From the NCBI RefSeq assembly GCF_004362405.1, contig NZ_SNXE01000005.1:1-64000 (forward strand): a stretch of DNA of 64,000 nucleotides, written 5' to 3'. Under the pieces are notes generated by a model. It searched no databases. It worked only from the letters and a program-made list of their open reading frames with translations, and was not told the DNA's origin. The number at the start of each line of letters is the position of its first letter. Position 1 is the first letter of the stretch. The position numbers and the translations under genes were made by a program. Positions 11,121 through 20,830 of the stretch are shown in pieces. This stretch comes from Roseateles asaccharophilus. Its GTDB lineage: Bacteria; Pseudomonadota; Gammaproteobacteria; Burkholderiales; Burkholderiaceae_C.

Positions 11121-11126
11121 TTTTTC

Positions 11127-11132
11127 TATAAT
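11127..11132 (+). promoter_or_regulatory. -10 box of the metK promoter
   Basis: A perfect TATAAT. The -35 side is weak (nothing close to TTGACA 16-18 bp upstream), which suits a promoter needing an activator or relying on its -10. The predicted start near 11139 coincides with the first base of the SAM-II-like RNA, giving a leader of about 160 bases. Confidence 0.6.
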
Positions 11133-11138
11133 CGGGCG

Positions 11139-11240
11139 GTCGCCGAGTTAATTTGGACAACTTGCGGGGCGACGCGGCTGCTTATCGTTCATCGAGAGCC
11201 CGCCGGGCTGCCAAGCTCAACAAATGCCGCTAAAGCGTTC
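11139..11240 (+). ncRNA. SAM-II-type riboswitch upstream of metK, with inserted hairpin
   Basis: The RNA folds as the SAM-II H-type pseudoknot. P1 is GTCGCC (11139-11144) with GGCGAC (11168-11173). The P1 loop has AATTTGGACAACTTGCGG, close to the remembered SAM-II loop GATTTGAGCCGGCTTGCAG. The 3' strand has CAACAAATGCCGCTAAAGCG, close to the family's AAACAA...CGCTAAAGCG. The pseudoknot pairs are GCGG (11164-11167) with CCGC (11227-11230), and GGAC (11155-11158) with GTTC (11237-11240). Between P1 and the 3' strand is an unusual insertion of about 50 nt with a hairpin, AGCCC/GGGCT (11197-11209). It precedes metK, a classical SAM-riboswitch target, and would shut down SAM synthesis at high SAM. 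Confidence 0.68.
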
Positions 11241-11297
11241 GCCGCGTCTCCTGACCCAGCCGGCAACGCCGATGGACCGACAACTAGGAGTGTAAAA

Positions 11298-12479
11298 GTG
11301 GCGAGCAGCGATTTTCTCTTTACTTCGGAATCCGTTTCCGAAGGACATCCCGACAAGGTGGCCGACCAGATTTCGGACGCCATCCTCGACGCCATCTTCC
11401 AGCAGGACCCGCGCTCGCGCGTGGCCGCCGAAACCCTGTGCAACACCGGTCTGGTGGTGCTGGCCGGCGAGATCACGACCAATGCGCATGTGGACTACAT
11501 TCAGGTCGCGCGCGACACCATCAAGCGCATCGGCTACGACAACACCGAGTACGGCATCGACTACAAGGGTTGCGCCGTGCTGGTCGCCTACGACAAGCAG
11601 AGCAATGACATCGCCCAGGGCGTGGACCATGCCTCGGACGACCACCTGAACACCGGCGCCGGTGACCAGGGCCTGATGTTCGGCTATGCCTGCGACGAGA
11701 CGCCCGAGCTGATGCCCGCGCCCATCTATTACGCCCACCGTCTGGTGGAGCGTCAGGCCCAGCTGCGCAAGGACGGCCGCCTGCCCTTCCTGCGCCCGGA
11801 TGCCAAGAGCCAGGTCACCATGCGCTATGTGGACGGCAAGCCCCACAGCATCGACACCGTGGTGCTCTCCACCCAGCACGCCCCCGAGATGAGCCTGGGC
11901 GACAAGATGAAGCCCGAGTTCTACGAGGCCGTCATCGAGGAGATCATCAAGCCGGTGCTGCCCAAGGAATGGCTGCAGGACACCAAGTACCTGGTCAACC
12001 CGACCGGCCGCTTCGTCATCGGTGGCCCGCAGGGTGACTGCGGCCTGACCGGCCGCAAGATCATCGTGGACACCTACGGCGGCGCCTGCCCGCACGGCGG
12101 TGGCGCCTTCTCGGGCAAGGACCCGACCAAGGTGGACCGCTCGGCCGCCTACGCCGCCCGCTATGTGGCCAAGAACATCGTGGCCGCTGGCCTGGCCAAG
12201 CAGTGCCAGATCCAGGTGGCCTACGCCATCGGCGTGGCCCGCCCCATGAATGTGACCGTCTACACCGAGGGCACCGGCCTGATCTCCGACGAGAAGATCG
12301 CCGCCCTGGTGAACGAGCACTTCGACCTGCGTCCCAAGGGCATCATCCAGATGCTGGACCTGCTGCGCCCGATCTACAGCAAGACGGCGGCCTACGGCCA
12401 CTTCGGCCGCGAAGAACCGGAGTTCACCTGGGAGCGCACGGACAAAGCGGCTGCGCTGCGGGCAGCGGCTGGCCTGTAA
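11298..12479 (+). CDS. metK: S-adenosylmethionine synthetase
   Basis: Makes SAM from methionine and ATP. The 393-residue protein shows [17 protein letters not shown] at the N-terminus, [23 protein letters not shown] near 120, and [19 protein letters not shown] near 265-285. The length matches the family (384-400). The GTG at 11298 is chosen because TAGGAG sits 7 bases upstream and the protein aligns from there; the longer open frame upstream is the riboswitch leader. It is monocistronic, ended by the terminator at 12580, and divergent from the lipid A acyltransferase operon. Confidence 0.97.
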   Translation: MASSDFLFTSESVSEGHPDKVADQISDAILDAIFQQDPRSRVAAETLCNTGLVVLAGEITTNAHVDYIQVARDTIKRIGYDNTEYGIDYKGCAVLVAYDKQSNDIAQGVDHASDDHLNTGAGDQGLMFGYACDETPELMPAPIYYAHRLVERQAQLRKDGRLPFLRPDAKSQVTMRYVDGKPHSIDTVVLSTQHAPEMSLGDKMKPEFYEAVIEEIIKPVLPKEWLQDTKYLVNPTGRFVIGGPQGDCGLTGRKIIVDTYGGACPHGGGAFSGKDPTKVDRSAAYAARYVAKNIVAAGLAKQCQIQVAYAIGVARPMNVTVYTEGTGLISDEKIAALVNEHFDLRPKGIIQMLDLLRPIYSKTAAYGHFGREEPEFTWERTDKAAALRAAAGL

Positions 12480-12579
12480 GTCCAGCGGCCGCCGCAGGCG
12501 GATCAGCCGCTTTGGGGCGTCGCTCATATCCGCGCAGCGGATGTGAGTGGAGACCACAAGGCAGCCCCCAGCAAAAACC

Positions 12580-12603
12580 AAAGCCGCCCTCGGGCGGCTT
12601 TTT
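12580..12603. terminator. Rho-independent terminator, metK / response regulator
   Basis: A perfect 10-bp stem, AAAGCCGCCC with GGGCGGCTTT around a TC loop, followed by T residues. Because the stem begins with AAA and ends with TTT it can act from both sides, ending metK on the plus strand and the convergent response-regulator gene on the minus strand. Confidence 0.9.
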
Positions 12604-12623
12604 CATGGCCGGGTGCTACCCGC

Positions 12624-12995
12624 TCACGTCATTCCGCACAGCTTCTTGAACGGCCCCAGCACCGCATTGCCGTTGAAGGGCTTGACGATCCAGCCGGTGA
12701 CGCCGATCTCGCGGCCGCGGCTGCGCATCACCGCGTTGTCCTCGGTGGTGAGCATCACGATGCGCACCTCCTTGTTGCCCAGCTCGGTGCGGATTTTCTC
12801 GGCCATGGTCAGGCCGTCCATATTGGGCATATTGATGTCGCTGACCACCAGCCGGATGCCGGGATCGCGCCGCAGCTGATCCAGGCCGTCACGACCGTCG
12901 GTGGCCACGGCCACTTCGAAGCCGTTCTGCTTCAGAAAGGTGGCAACGATCTCGCGCATGGTGTTGGAGTCGTCGACGACCAGGACATTTGCCAT
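12624..12995 (-). CDS. CheY-like single-domain response regulator
   Basis: A 123-residue receiver domain with nothing attached. The acidic pair is in VLVVDDS, the phospho-acceptor Asp is in LVVSDINMPNMDG (about residue 53), the conserved Thr is in IVMLTTE and the Lys is in WIVKPFN. The ATG at 12995 is supported by GGAG about 9 bases before it. It sits 52 bp downstream of the REC-CheX gene, likely in one operon, and is a candidate partner of that phosphatase-like protein. No histidine kinase is encoded nearby. Confidence 0.93.
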   Translation of the reverse strand: MANVLVVDDSNTMREIVATFLKQNGFEVAVATDGRDGLDQLRRDPGIRLVVSDINMPNMDGLTMAEKIRTELGNKEVRIVMLTTEDNAVMRSRGREIGVTGWIVKPFNGNAVLGPFKKLCGMT

Positions 12996-13047
12996 ATTCA
13001 AAGCTCCAGAGCGGGTTCCATGCCAGCCCGCGACGTTCATCGAGATA

Positions 13048-14016
13048 TCAGAAGAATTCCAGTTCGCCCGTGCTGCTTCCCGAACTGCCGGACTTGCTCG
13101 AGAACTGGGCGAAATCTTCGGGCGACCAGTGCAGATTGAAGATGAAGCGCTGCACGATGGTCAGGGCCGACATGCCGGGGCGCGCCGCGTCGCTGAGCTG
13201 GTAGCGTATGCACAGCTGCGGATCGGGCGAGCCGAAGGAGATGTACTTGTGCGCATGGTTGATGACGATGGGCACCTGGGTCTGCTGCGTGGCAAAAGCC
13301 TCGGGCGGGATGTAGCGATTCTTGAAGGCGCCCCAGATCAGGTTGGTGGTCTCGCCCAGCATATTGTTGAGCTCGCGAAAGTTCAGGTCGCCGCCCACCC
13401 CTGCATAGCCGAAGCCCTGGATCAGGCCCTGGCGCAGGGCGCTCTCCTCGGTCTGCAGCATCATGTAGCCCCGGCACCAGGTGCTCTCGATCGGGATCAG
13501 GGTCGAGACCTCGCCGTGGATGATGCGGTCGTGCACCACATAGGGCGACTCGTTGCTGACGCCGGCATTGGGGAACATGGAGCGCAGCGCGTTGAGTGTG
13601 AGCTCCACAATGCCGTCCACCAGGGCGATGGGGTAACGCAGGCTGAAGATGCAGCGCCCAATATGGGTGCGCAGCTGCTCCATATCGCCGGTGCTCCAGG
13701 TGTACGCCACGGCGGATTGCTCGTTGGGGCTGAAGGGGCGTTGGCTGGTGCGCCGCAGGATGATGGGGAGTTCGGGGCGTTGCCGGTGGATGGCTTGGGC
13801 CAGGATCAGCGCATCACCGCTGTCGCAAGGCATGTCCTCGGCCAGCAGCACGCCAGCCAGATCCTTGTGCTGGGACAGGCTGGTCAGCGCGTCGTGGGCC
13901 GTGCGCAGCAGGGGCAGCAGGCCCGCCTCGGCACAGAACTCCGAGAGCTGGCGGCACTGCTCCGAGTCCTGGTCAAGCACCAGCACCTTGGCCTCAAGAT
14001 GGGTCGTGTCGTTCAT
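13048..14016 (-). CDS. Degenerate receiver domain fused to a CheX-like phosphatase domain
   Basis: A 322-residue protein. The first 125 residues have a receiver fold (KVLVLDQDSEQCRQL), but the expected phospho-acceptor position reads LLAEDMPCDSG, with Ala where the Asp usually stands, so phosphorylation may be lost. Residues about 150-310 resemble CheC/CheX phosphatases, with ELNNMLGETTNLIWGAF matching the family's E-x2-N helix motif. CheX-type proteins dephosphorylate CheY-P. The following CheY-like gene is the obvious substrate candidate. The start is set by GGAAG upstream of 14016. It is divergent from the REC-GGDEF pair. The domain call rests on motifs, not a search. Confidence 0.75.
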   Translation of the reverse strand: MNDTTHLEAKVLVLDQDSEQCRQLSEFCAEAGLLPLLRTAHDALTSLSQHKDLAGVLLAEDMPCDSGDALILAQAIHRQRPELPIILRRTSQRPFSPNEQSAVAYTWSTGDMEQLRTHIGRCIFSLRYPIALVDGIVELTLNALRSMFPNAGVSNESPYVVHDRIIHGEVSTLIPIESTWCRGYMMLQTEESALRQGLIQGFGYAGVGGDLNFRELNNMLGETTNLIWGAFKNRYIPPEAFATQQTQVPIVINHAHKYISFGSPDPQLCIRYQLSDAARPGMSALTIVQRFIFNLHWSPEDFAQFSSKSGSSGSSTGELEFF

Positions 14017-14197
14017 GCGTCTTCCGGGCGGAGCCCGGCCCTCGGCCGGCCGCACAAGCGGCCACTGAGCTGGAGTATCGGCACAAACGGGCTGAACTTG
14101 AGCCCCCAGGGGCATGGGGCTCGCAAAAACCGGGGGGTAGCCGCTATGCTGCGCTGATTGCCGGGCCCCGGGGCCCGGTGGCTGGAGTCCGCTGCCC

Positions 14198-15214
14198 ATG
14201 TTGCCAACCCCCCTGCCTCCCTTGCGCGTGCTGGTGGTCGATGACCAGCGAAGCACGCGGCAGCTTCTGGCCGCGCAGCTGCGCGCCGCGGGGCATACCG
14301 TGCTCGAGTCCGATTCGGGGCCGGACGGCTTGCTGCAGTTCGGGCGGCACAAGCCCGATCTGGTGCTGCTGGATGTGGAGATGCCGGGCGAGGACGGTTA
14401 CTGGGCGGCGCGCCAGATGCGTGCGGCCGAAGCCGGCGACTGGACGCCCATCATCTTCCTGTCCAGCCGCGATCAGGATCAGGATCTTTGGCAGGGCATC
14501 GAATCCGGCGGTGATGACTATCTGGTCCGACCTGTCTCGACCACGGTCTTGCATGCCAAGCTGCGCGCCATGCAAAGGCTGCGGCGCATGCAGTCGCGCC
14601 TGCTTGAACTCTCGGACGAGCTGCGCGCCAGCAATGAGCAGCTCTCCCGCCTGAGTCAGGAGGATGCGCTGACGGGCCTGATGAATCGGCGCGCCTTCGA
14701 TGCCCGCTTGCAGCATGAGATCGCCAGCGCCCGGCGTGATCTGCAGCCCCTGACCCTGGTGCTCTGCGATGTCGATCACTTCAAGGGCTACAACGACAGC
14801 CTGGGCCATGTGGAAGGGGATTCCTGCCTCCAGCATGTGGCCCAGCTCCTGCGGCAGACCTGCCGGCGTCCCCGCGATTGCGCGGCGCGCTACGGCGGCG
14901 AGGAGTTCGCGCTCATCCTGCCCGGCACGCCGCGTTCCGGCGCCATGACCTTTGCCCGAGCGGTGCTGCGTACCTTTGCGCTCAGCGCCCGACCCCATCC
15001 CAACTCCGCTGCCGCCGCCCATGTGACTTTGTCCGGGGGCATCACGACCTGTGTGCCCGATGCCGGCACCACGGTAGAGGGCCTGCTGCAGCGGGCCGAT
15101 GACGCGCTCTACAACGCCAAATCGCGCGGGCGCAACCGTTTTTTCAGCTTCGAGATGCAGATGGATACCCTGGAACAGCGGCACAGCAGTTGGGGAGGTT
15201 TGGACAAGATCTAA
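14198..15214 (+). CDS. Response regulator with GGDEF domain (diguanylate cyclase), copy 1
   Basis: A 338-residue protein with an N-terminal receiver (acidic pair VLVVDDQ, phospho-acceptor Asp in VLLDVEMPGEDG near residue 59), a linking helix, and a GGDEF domain (about 165-330). The active site reads RYGGEEFAL, so it should make c-di-GMP. The inhibitory I-site RxxD is present exactly 5 residues before it (RPRD-CAARY-GGEEF), implying product feedback. It forms a tandem pair with the next gene, 53 bp away, and both proteins are 338 residues long. The cognate kinase is not in the window. Confidence 0.93.
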   Translation: MLPTPLPPLRVLVVDDQRSTRQLLAAQLRAAGHTVLESDSGPDGLLQFGRHKPDLVLLDVEMPGEDGYWAARQMRAAEAGDWTPIIFLSSRDQDQDLWQGIESGGDDYLVRPVSTTVLHAKLRAMQRLRRMQSRLLELSDELRASNEQLSRLSQEDALTGLMNRRAFDARLQHEIASARRDLQPLTLVLCDVDHFKGYNDSLGHVEGDSCLQHVAQLLRQTCRRPRDCAARYGGEEFALILPGTPRSGAMTFARAVLRTFALSARPHPNSAAAAHVTLSGGITTCVPDAGTTVEGLLQRADDALYNAKSRGRNRFFSFEMQMDTLEQRHSSWGGLDKI

Positions 15215-15267
15215 GCTTTTGCGGGAACCTTGGCTCAAGAATTCCGGCCAACAGCCGATGCGACAAC

Positions 15268-16284
15268 ATGTCTTCAGAAGTTCATCCCGGCAGTCCTGCC
15301 GCCCCTCTGACCATTCTTGTGGTCGACGACCAGAATGCCTCGCGTGTCGCCCTGAGCGCCGAGCTTGACCGTTGCGGTCACCGTGTGCTGGAGGCCGACA
15401 GCGCGGACTGGGCGCTGGAGCTGTTCCGGCGCCACCGACCCGATCTGGTGTTGCTGGACGTGGAGATGCCGGGCCACGACGGCTACTGGGCCGCGCGCGA
15501 GATGCGGGCCGCCGAGCCGGGCGGCTGGACCCCTATCATTTTTCTGTCCCAGCGCGATCAGGAGCGCGATATCTGGCAGGCCATCGAGGCTGGCGGTGAC
15601 GACTATCTGATCAAGCCGGTGCTCGGCATGGTGCTGCATGCCAAGCTGCGCGCCATGCATCGCCTGGCGCAGATGCGCGAGCGCCTGGTGCTGCTGTCGG
15701 ACGAGTTGCGCAGCGCCAATGCCCAGCTGCACGAGCTTTCCACCGTGGACGGGCTCACCGGGCTGATGAACCGTCGCGCCCTGGATGAGAGCCTGCACAG
15801 CGAGCTTGAGCTGGCGCGTCGCGAGCAGCAGCCGCTGACCCTGATGCTTTGCGATGTGGATCACTTCAAGCGCTTCAATGATCGCCAGGGACATGTCGAA
15901 GGGGATGCCTGCCTGCGCCAGGTGGCCCAGCTGCTGCGCGATACCTGCCGCCGCCCCGCTGATCGCGCGGCGCGCTATGGCGGAGAGGAGTTTGCGCTGC
16001 TGCTGCCGCGCACGCCGCGCTCCGGCGCCATGACCTATGCCCGAGCCCTGATGCGCCTGGTGGCCCAGCGCCAGATCCTGCACCCGGACTCACCGGTGGC
16101 GCCCCACATCACCTTGTCGGGCGGCATCACGACTTGCGTGCCGGATGCCAGCACCACGGCCGAGGGCCTGCTGCTGCGGGCCGATGATGCGCTCTACACG
16201 GCCAAGGCGCAGGGGCGCAATCGCTTCTTCAGCTACGAGATGCAGATGGACACCGAGGAGCAGCGCCCCCAGCTGCCCCGTTGA
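15268..16284 (+). CDS. Response regulator with GGDEF domain (diguanylate cyclase), copy 2
   Basis: A close paralogue of the preceding gene with identical architecture and length (338 residues). The receiver Asp is in VLLDVEMPGHDG, and RYGGEEFAL is preceded by an I-site (RPAD, then RAARY). The two share long identical stretches such as LVLLDVEMPG and TLSGGITTCVPDA, so they arose by tandem duplication. The ATG at 15268 (MSSEVHPGS) is preferred over a frame beginning at 15190, which would overlap copy 1. Differences cluster at the extreme N-terminus and in the linker, where input specificity may differ. Confidence 0.93.
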   Translation: MSSEVHPGSPAAPLTILVVDDQNASRVALSAELDRCGHRVLEADSADWALELFRRHRPDLVLLDVEMPGHDGYWAAREMRAAEPGGWTPIIFLSQRDQERDIWQAIEAGGDDYLIKPVLGMVLHAKLRAMHRLAQMRERLVLLSDELRSANAQLHELSTVDGLTGLMNRRALDESLHSELELARREQQPLTLMLCDVDHFKRFNDRQGHVEGDACLRQVAQLLRDTCRRPADRAARYGGEEFALLLPRTPRSGAMTYARALMRLVAQRQILHPDSPVAPHITLSGGITTCVPDASTTAEGLLLRADDALYTAKAQGRNRFFSYEMQMDTEEQRPQLPR

Positions 16285-16360
16285 GGCCGGCGCATTCCCA
16301 CTGACAGCCAGCGTCAGCAGGCCCGCCCTATGCTGAGGGCTTTGCGCAGGAGCCCACGCC

Positions 16361-17464
16361 TTGCCCAGTTCCGTGCTTCCGAGTCTTGAGGCGCTGCGTC
16401 GTTACGCGATTGCCCGCACGCTGTTCAAGCCCACCAGCCTGCCCCGGGCCATTGCGCGACTGGGCTTTGTACAGGCCGACCCCATGCGCGCGCCGGCGCG
16501 GGCCCAGGATCTGATCCTGATGCACCGGGTCAAGGGCTACCGGGCCGGCGAGCTGGAGCGGCGCTACCCCCGCCTGGCCGTGGAGGAAGACTGCCTGGTG
16601 AACTACGGCTTTGTGCCGCGCGCCAGCCTGGCCCTGCTGCACCCACGCCAGCCGCGCAAGCCATGGGACGCCAAGACCACGGCCCAGGCCCAGCAGCTGC
16701 TGGCCGTGGTGCGCGAGCGTGGCCCCACCCACCCCAAGCAGCTGCTGGAGGCCTTCGCCCACCATGGCCGCATGCCCGGCTACTGGGGCGGCACGCTCAA
16801 TGTCTCCACCCAGCTGCTGGATGGCCTGCACTACCGCGGCCTGTTGCGCGTCAAGCGGCGCGACAAGGGAACCCGGGTCTACGAGGCAATTCAACACCCC
16901 GAGGTCGATGACAGCCCCGCCGCCCGCCGCGTCCGGGCCGAGGCCCTGCTGGACCAGGTGCTGGCGCTCTACGCGCCGCTACCCGCCGCCAGCTTCGGCT
17001 ACCTCACCAGCCTGCTGGGCTATGGCGCGCCGCATCTGCGTGCCGAGACGCGTGCGGCCTTCAAGACCGCCAAGCAGCGCTACGCCCATGCCAGCCTCGA
17101 GGGCGAAACCTGGTTCTGGCCGGCCGACGAAAAGCCGCTGAGCCGCCGCCACCAGGCGCCGCCGGGTCTGCGCTTTCTGGCCCCCTTCGACCCCCTGGTC
17201 TGGGACCGGCGCCGCTTCGAGCGCTTCTGGGGCTGGACCTACAAGTTCGAGGCCTACACGCCGGCCGCCCAGCGCAGCATGGGCCACTACGCCCTGCCCC
17301 TGCTCTGGGGCGAGGCCATGATCGGCTGGGCCAATCTGCGCGTGGAGCAGGGCCGGCTGCGGCATGAGCTGGGCTTTGTCAGCGGGCGCCGTCCGGCCGG
17401 CGCCGCCTTCCGCCTGGCGCTGGATGAGGCGCTGGCGGGCATGAGCGAGTTTCTGGAGCTTTAG
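16361..17464 (+). CDS. YcaQ/AlkZ-like winged-helix DNA glycosylase family protein
   Basis: A 367-residue protein of the HTH_42 (YcaQ, AlkZ, AlkX) family, whose E. coli member unhooks DNA interstrand crosslinks. The family's catalytic QxD/QxQ motif is seen as FVQADPMRAPARAQDLIL (about residues 31-50). Other family features are DCLVNYGFVP, MPGYWGGTLNVS and a C-terminal LAPFDPLVWDRRRFERFWGW. TTG at 16361 is chosen because GCAGGAG lies about 9 bases upstream; GTG at 16373 is an alternative. Its 3' end overlaps the convergent HAD gene by 4 bp. Family assignment is firm, but the actual substrate is inferred. Confidence 0.85.
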   Translation: MPSSVLPSLEALRRYAIARTLFKPTSLPRAIARLGFVQADPMRAPARAQDLILMHRVKGYRAGELERRYPRLAVEEDCLVNYGFVPRASLALLHPRQPRKPWDAKTTAQAQQLLAVVRERGPTHPKQLLEAFAHHGRMPGYWGGTLNVSTQLLDGLHYRGLLRVKRRDKGTRVYEAIQHPEVDDSPAARRVRAEALLDQVLALYAPLPAASFGYLTSLLGYGAPHLRAETRAAFKTAKQRYAHASLEGETWFWPADEKPLSRRHQAPPGLRFLAPFDPLVWDRRRFERFWGWTYKFEAYTPAAQRSMGHYALPLLWGEAMIGWANLRVEQGRLRHELGFVSGRRPAGAAFRLALDEALAGMSEFLEL

Positions 17465-18252
17465 CCCGCAGCTCGCGCCGCCAACAAGGCGTCCGCCAGC
17501 TCGGCAAAGCCCTGGCCGCGCTCGCCGCGGGTCACATAGCGCGGCAGGGTGTGGAGCTGGGGCACGAAGCGCTCGATATTGGCCACGCCCACCGAGAGGG
17601 GCACGCGTTCGAACATCAGCTGGTCATTGGTGGAGTCGCCCACATAGGCCCAGTCCTGAGGCGCGAACTCGCGGCCCAGCAGGGTGGGCACGGCCCATTG
17701 CGCCGCACTCCACTTGCTGTGCTTGCCGATCCAGCCATTGATGTGGATGGAGCTCACGGTGGCGGTGAGCCCATGCTGGCGCATCACGGCGCACACGGCC
17801 TGGATCTGCGCCTCGTCTAGATGGGCGAACTCGCTGTGGTCCACCGCGATATCGGTCAGGCGGCCGGGGCTGTCGGTGGCCAGCGTGGCGCCGGGCACGC
17901 GCGCCAGCACATCGGCCGCGCAGGCCTGCAGGCGGGCGAAGTTGGCGCGGCGGGTGGGCTCGTCCTGGCTGAAGTCGCGCGCCAGGCTGCCGTCGGCCGC
18001 GCGGCGCAGCATCACCGAGCCGTTCTCGGCCACGATGGCCTGCACCGGCCAGGCCAGGGCGAAGGCTTCGCTCCAGCCGGCCGGGCGGCCGGTGATGGCG
18101 ATCACGGGCAGGCCGGCCGCGTGCAGGCGCTGCAGGGCGGCCAGGGCCTCGGGCGCGATGGCGCCATCGGCGGTGAGGGTGTCGTCGATATCGGTCAGAA
18201 CCCCGCTCAGCGCGCGCAGGTCGGCCGGCGGACAGGAAGAAAGAGGCTGCAT
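17461..18252 (-). CDS. HAD-superfamily (IIB) phosphatase
   Basis: A 263-residue HAD hydrolase. Motif I is LTDIDDTLTADG (nucleophile Asp near 21), motif II is VIAITGRPAGW, a Lys is in the cap-proximal GKHSKWSAA, and motif IV is YVGDSTNDQLM. The IIB-type cap sits between motifs II and III. Relatives dephosphorylate sugar phosphates such as mannosyl-3-phosphoglycerate, sucrose or trehalose phosphate; no synthase neighbour narrows this. It diverges from the ahcY leader, its start lying about 40 bp from the ahcY -35 box. Confidence 0.88.
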   Translation of the reverse strand: MQPLSSCPPADLRALSGVLTDIDDTLTADGAIAPEALAALQRLHAAGLPVIAITGRPAGWSEAFALAWPVQAIVAENGSVMLRRAADGSLARDFSQDEPTRRANFARLQACAADVLARVPGATLATDSPGRLTDIAVDHSEFAHLDEAQIQAVCAVMRQHGLTATVSSIHINGWIGKHSKWSAAQWAVPTLLGREFAPQDWAYVGDSTNDQLMFERVPLSVGVANIERFVPQLHTLPRYVTRGERGQGFAELADALLAARAAG

Positions 18253-18294
18253 GGCGGCGGATTGTCTCTGCGAATGTCGCTTCCTTCACAGGGT

Positions 18295-18327
18295 TTGACA
18301 CCGCAGCGGGCGGCATGCGGCTAGAAT
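18295..18327 (+). promoter_or_regulatory. Candidate promoter for the SAH-riboswitch/ahcY transcript
   Basis: A perfect TTGACA (18295-18300) lies upstream of TAGAAT (18322-18327). The 21-bp spacing is longer than ideal, so the pairing is uncertain. A start about 7 bases after TAGAAT would place the 5' end just before the riboswitch at 18339. Confidence 0.45.
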
Positions 18328-18338
18328 CCGGGCTCATT

Positions 18339-18420
18339 CCGAGGAGCGTTGCAACCTCAGCTCCATGAGGCCAGGCTCGGAAGCCCCGACACGATCGGGC
18401 CCACTGCAACCGCGCTCACC
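18339..18420 (+). ncRNA. SAH riboswitch upstream of ahcY
   Basis: The leader carries the conserved SAH-aptamer layout. CCGAGGAGCGTTGCA opens it, and the closing TGCAACCGCGCTC pairs with it (GAGCG/CGCTC and TTGCA/TGCAA form P1). CCTCA/TGAGG forms the P2 hairpin. CCAGGCTCGG provides CTCGG (18376-18380), which pairs with the opening CCGAG (18339-18343) as the pseudoknot. CCCGA/TCGGG is a further hairpin. Known SAH riboswitches in beta- and gammaproteobacteria sit before ahcY and turn expression on when S-adenosylhomocysteine accumulates. The position and gene are exactly as expected. Confidence 0.92.
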
Positions 18421-18516
18421 CGCAAAGTTTGACGTGGGTGACCGTTTTCCGATTCGCGACTCCGAGCGCGTTTCCCACAGTCTTGCGTTGCGGCTTCATA
18501 CCGAAGGAGCTTTGCA

Positions 18517-19956
<1,440 letters not shown>

Positions 19957-20095
19957 TAGGACGGCTACTGCGCGAAGCTCAGGCGTTGTTGGGCGGTGCT
20001 CGGAATCCTCAGGTACCTTCAAGTACCTTGCGGTTCCTGCGCGCCGTCCGCCTAGCCTGAGCTCCGCTCGCGACGCCGCGAATCCCCCCTGCCCC

Positions 20096-20830
20096 ATGCG
20101 CGCTGACCAGCTCCTGCTTGCCCAGAAACTCGTCCCCACCCGATCCGCCGCCCAGCGTCTGATTGAGCGGGGGGCCGTGGAATGGGCGGCGCCCAAGGGC
20201 TGGTCGGTGCTGCGCAAAGCCGGCGAGGACCTGCCCGAGACGGCCCAGCTGCGCATCACCGATGATGCGGAGCTGCGCTATGTCTCGCGCGGCGGCCTCA
20301 AGCTCGAAGGCGCGCTGCAGCGCTGCGCGCTGGACGTCGCGGGCCTCACGGTGCTGGACATCGGCCAGAGCACCGGCGGCTTCAGCGACTGCCTGCTCAA
20401 GCAGGGCGCGGCCGCCATCACCGGCATCGATGTGGGCCACGGCCAGCTGCATCCCAGCCTGGCGGCCGACCCGCGCGTGCAAGCCATCGAGGGCATGCAT
20501 GTGCGCCAATTCGAGCCCGGCCAGCGCTTCGCGCTCATCGTGGGCGATCTGAGCTTCATCTCCATGCTGGGCGAGCTGCCGCGCCTGGCCGCCTGGCTGG
20601 CGCCGCAGGGCCAGCTGCTGCTGCTGATCAAGCCGCAGTTCGAGCTGGGCCCCCAGGCCATCGGCAAGGGCGGTCTGGTGAAAGACCCCGAACTCCAGCA
20701 CCCCCTGCTGGCCGAGCGTGCGCGCGCCGCCGCCGAAGCCGCCGGCCTGCGCTGGCGCGACTACTTTGAAAGCCCCATCGCCGGTGGCGATGGCAATACC
20801 GAATTCTTCCTCTGGGCCCAGCTGCCATGA
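20096..20830 (+). CDS. TlyA-family rRNA methyltransferase (S4 and FtsJ-like domains)
   Basis: A 244-residue TlyA-type protein with an N-terminal S4 RNA-binding domain (MRADQLLLAQKLVPTRSAAQRLI) and a Rossmann methyltransferase domain with VLDIGQSTGGFSDCLL (about 83-98) and LIVGDLSFISM. TlyA proteins 2'-O-methylate 16S and 23S rRNA in some bacteria; the target here is not known. The stop overlaps the metF ATG by 4 bp (ATGA), so the two are coupled. Its place between ahcY and metF ties a SAM-consuming enzyme to the methyl cycle. The start at 20096 is set by the conserved N-terminus; no strong Shine-Dalgarno is visible. Confidence 0.9.
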   Translation: MRADQLLLAQKLVPTRSAAQRLIERGAVEWAAPKGWSVLRKAGEDLPETAQLRITDDAELRYVSRGGLKLEGALQRCALDVAGLTVLDIGQSTGGFSDCLLKQGAAAITGIDVGHGQLHPSLAADPRVQAIEGMHVRQFEPGQRFALIVGDLSFISMLGELPRLAAWLAPQGQLLLLIKPQFELGPQAIGKGGLVKDPELQHPLLAERARAAAEAAGLRWRDYFESPIAGGDGNTEFFLWAQLP

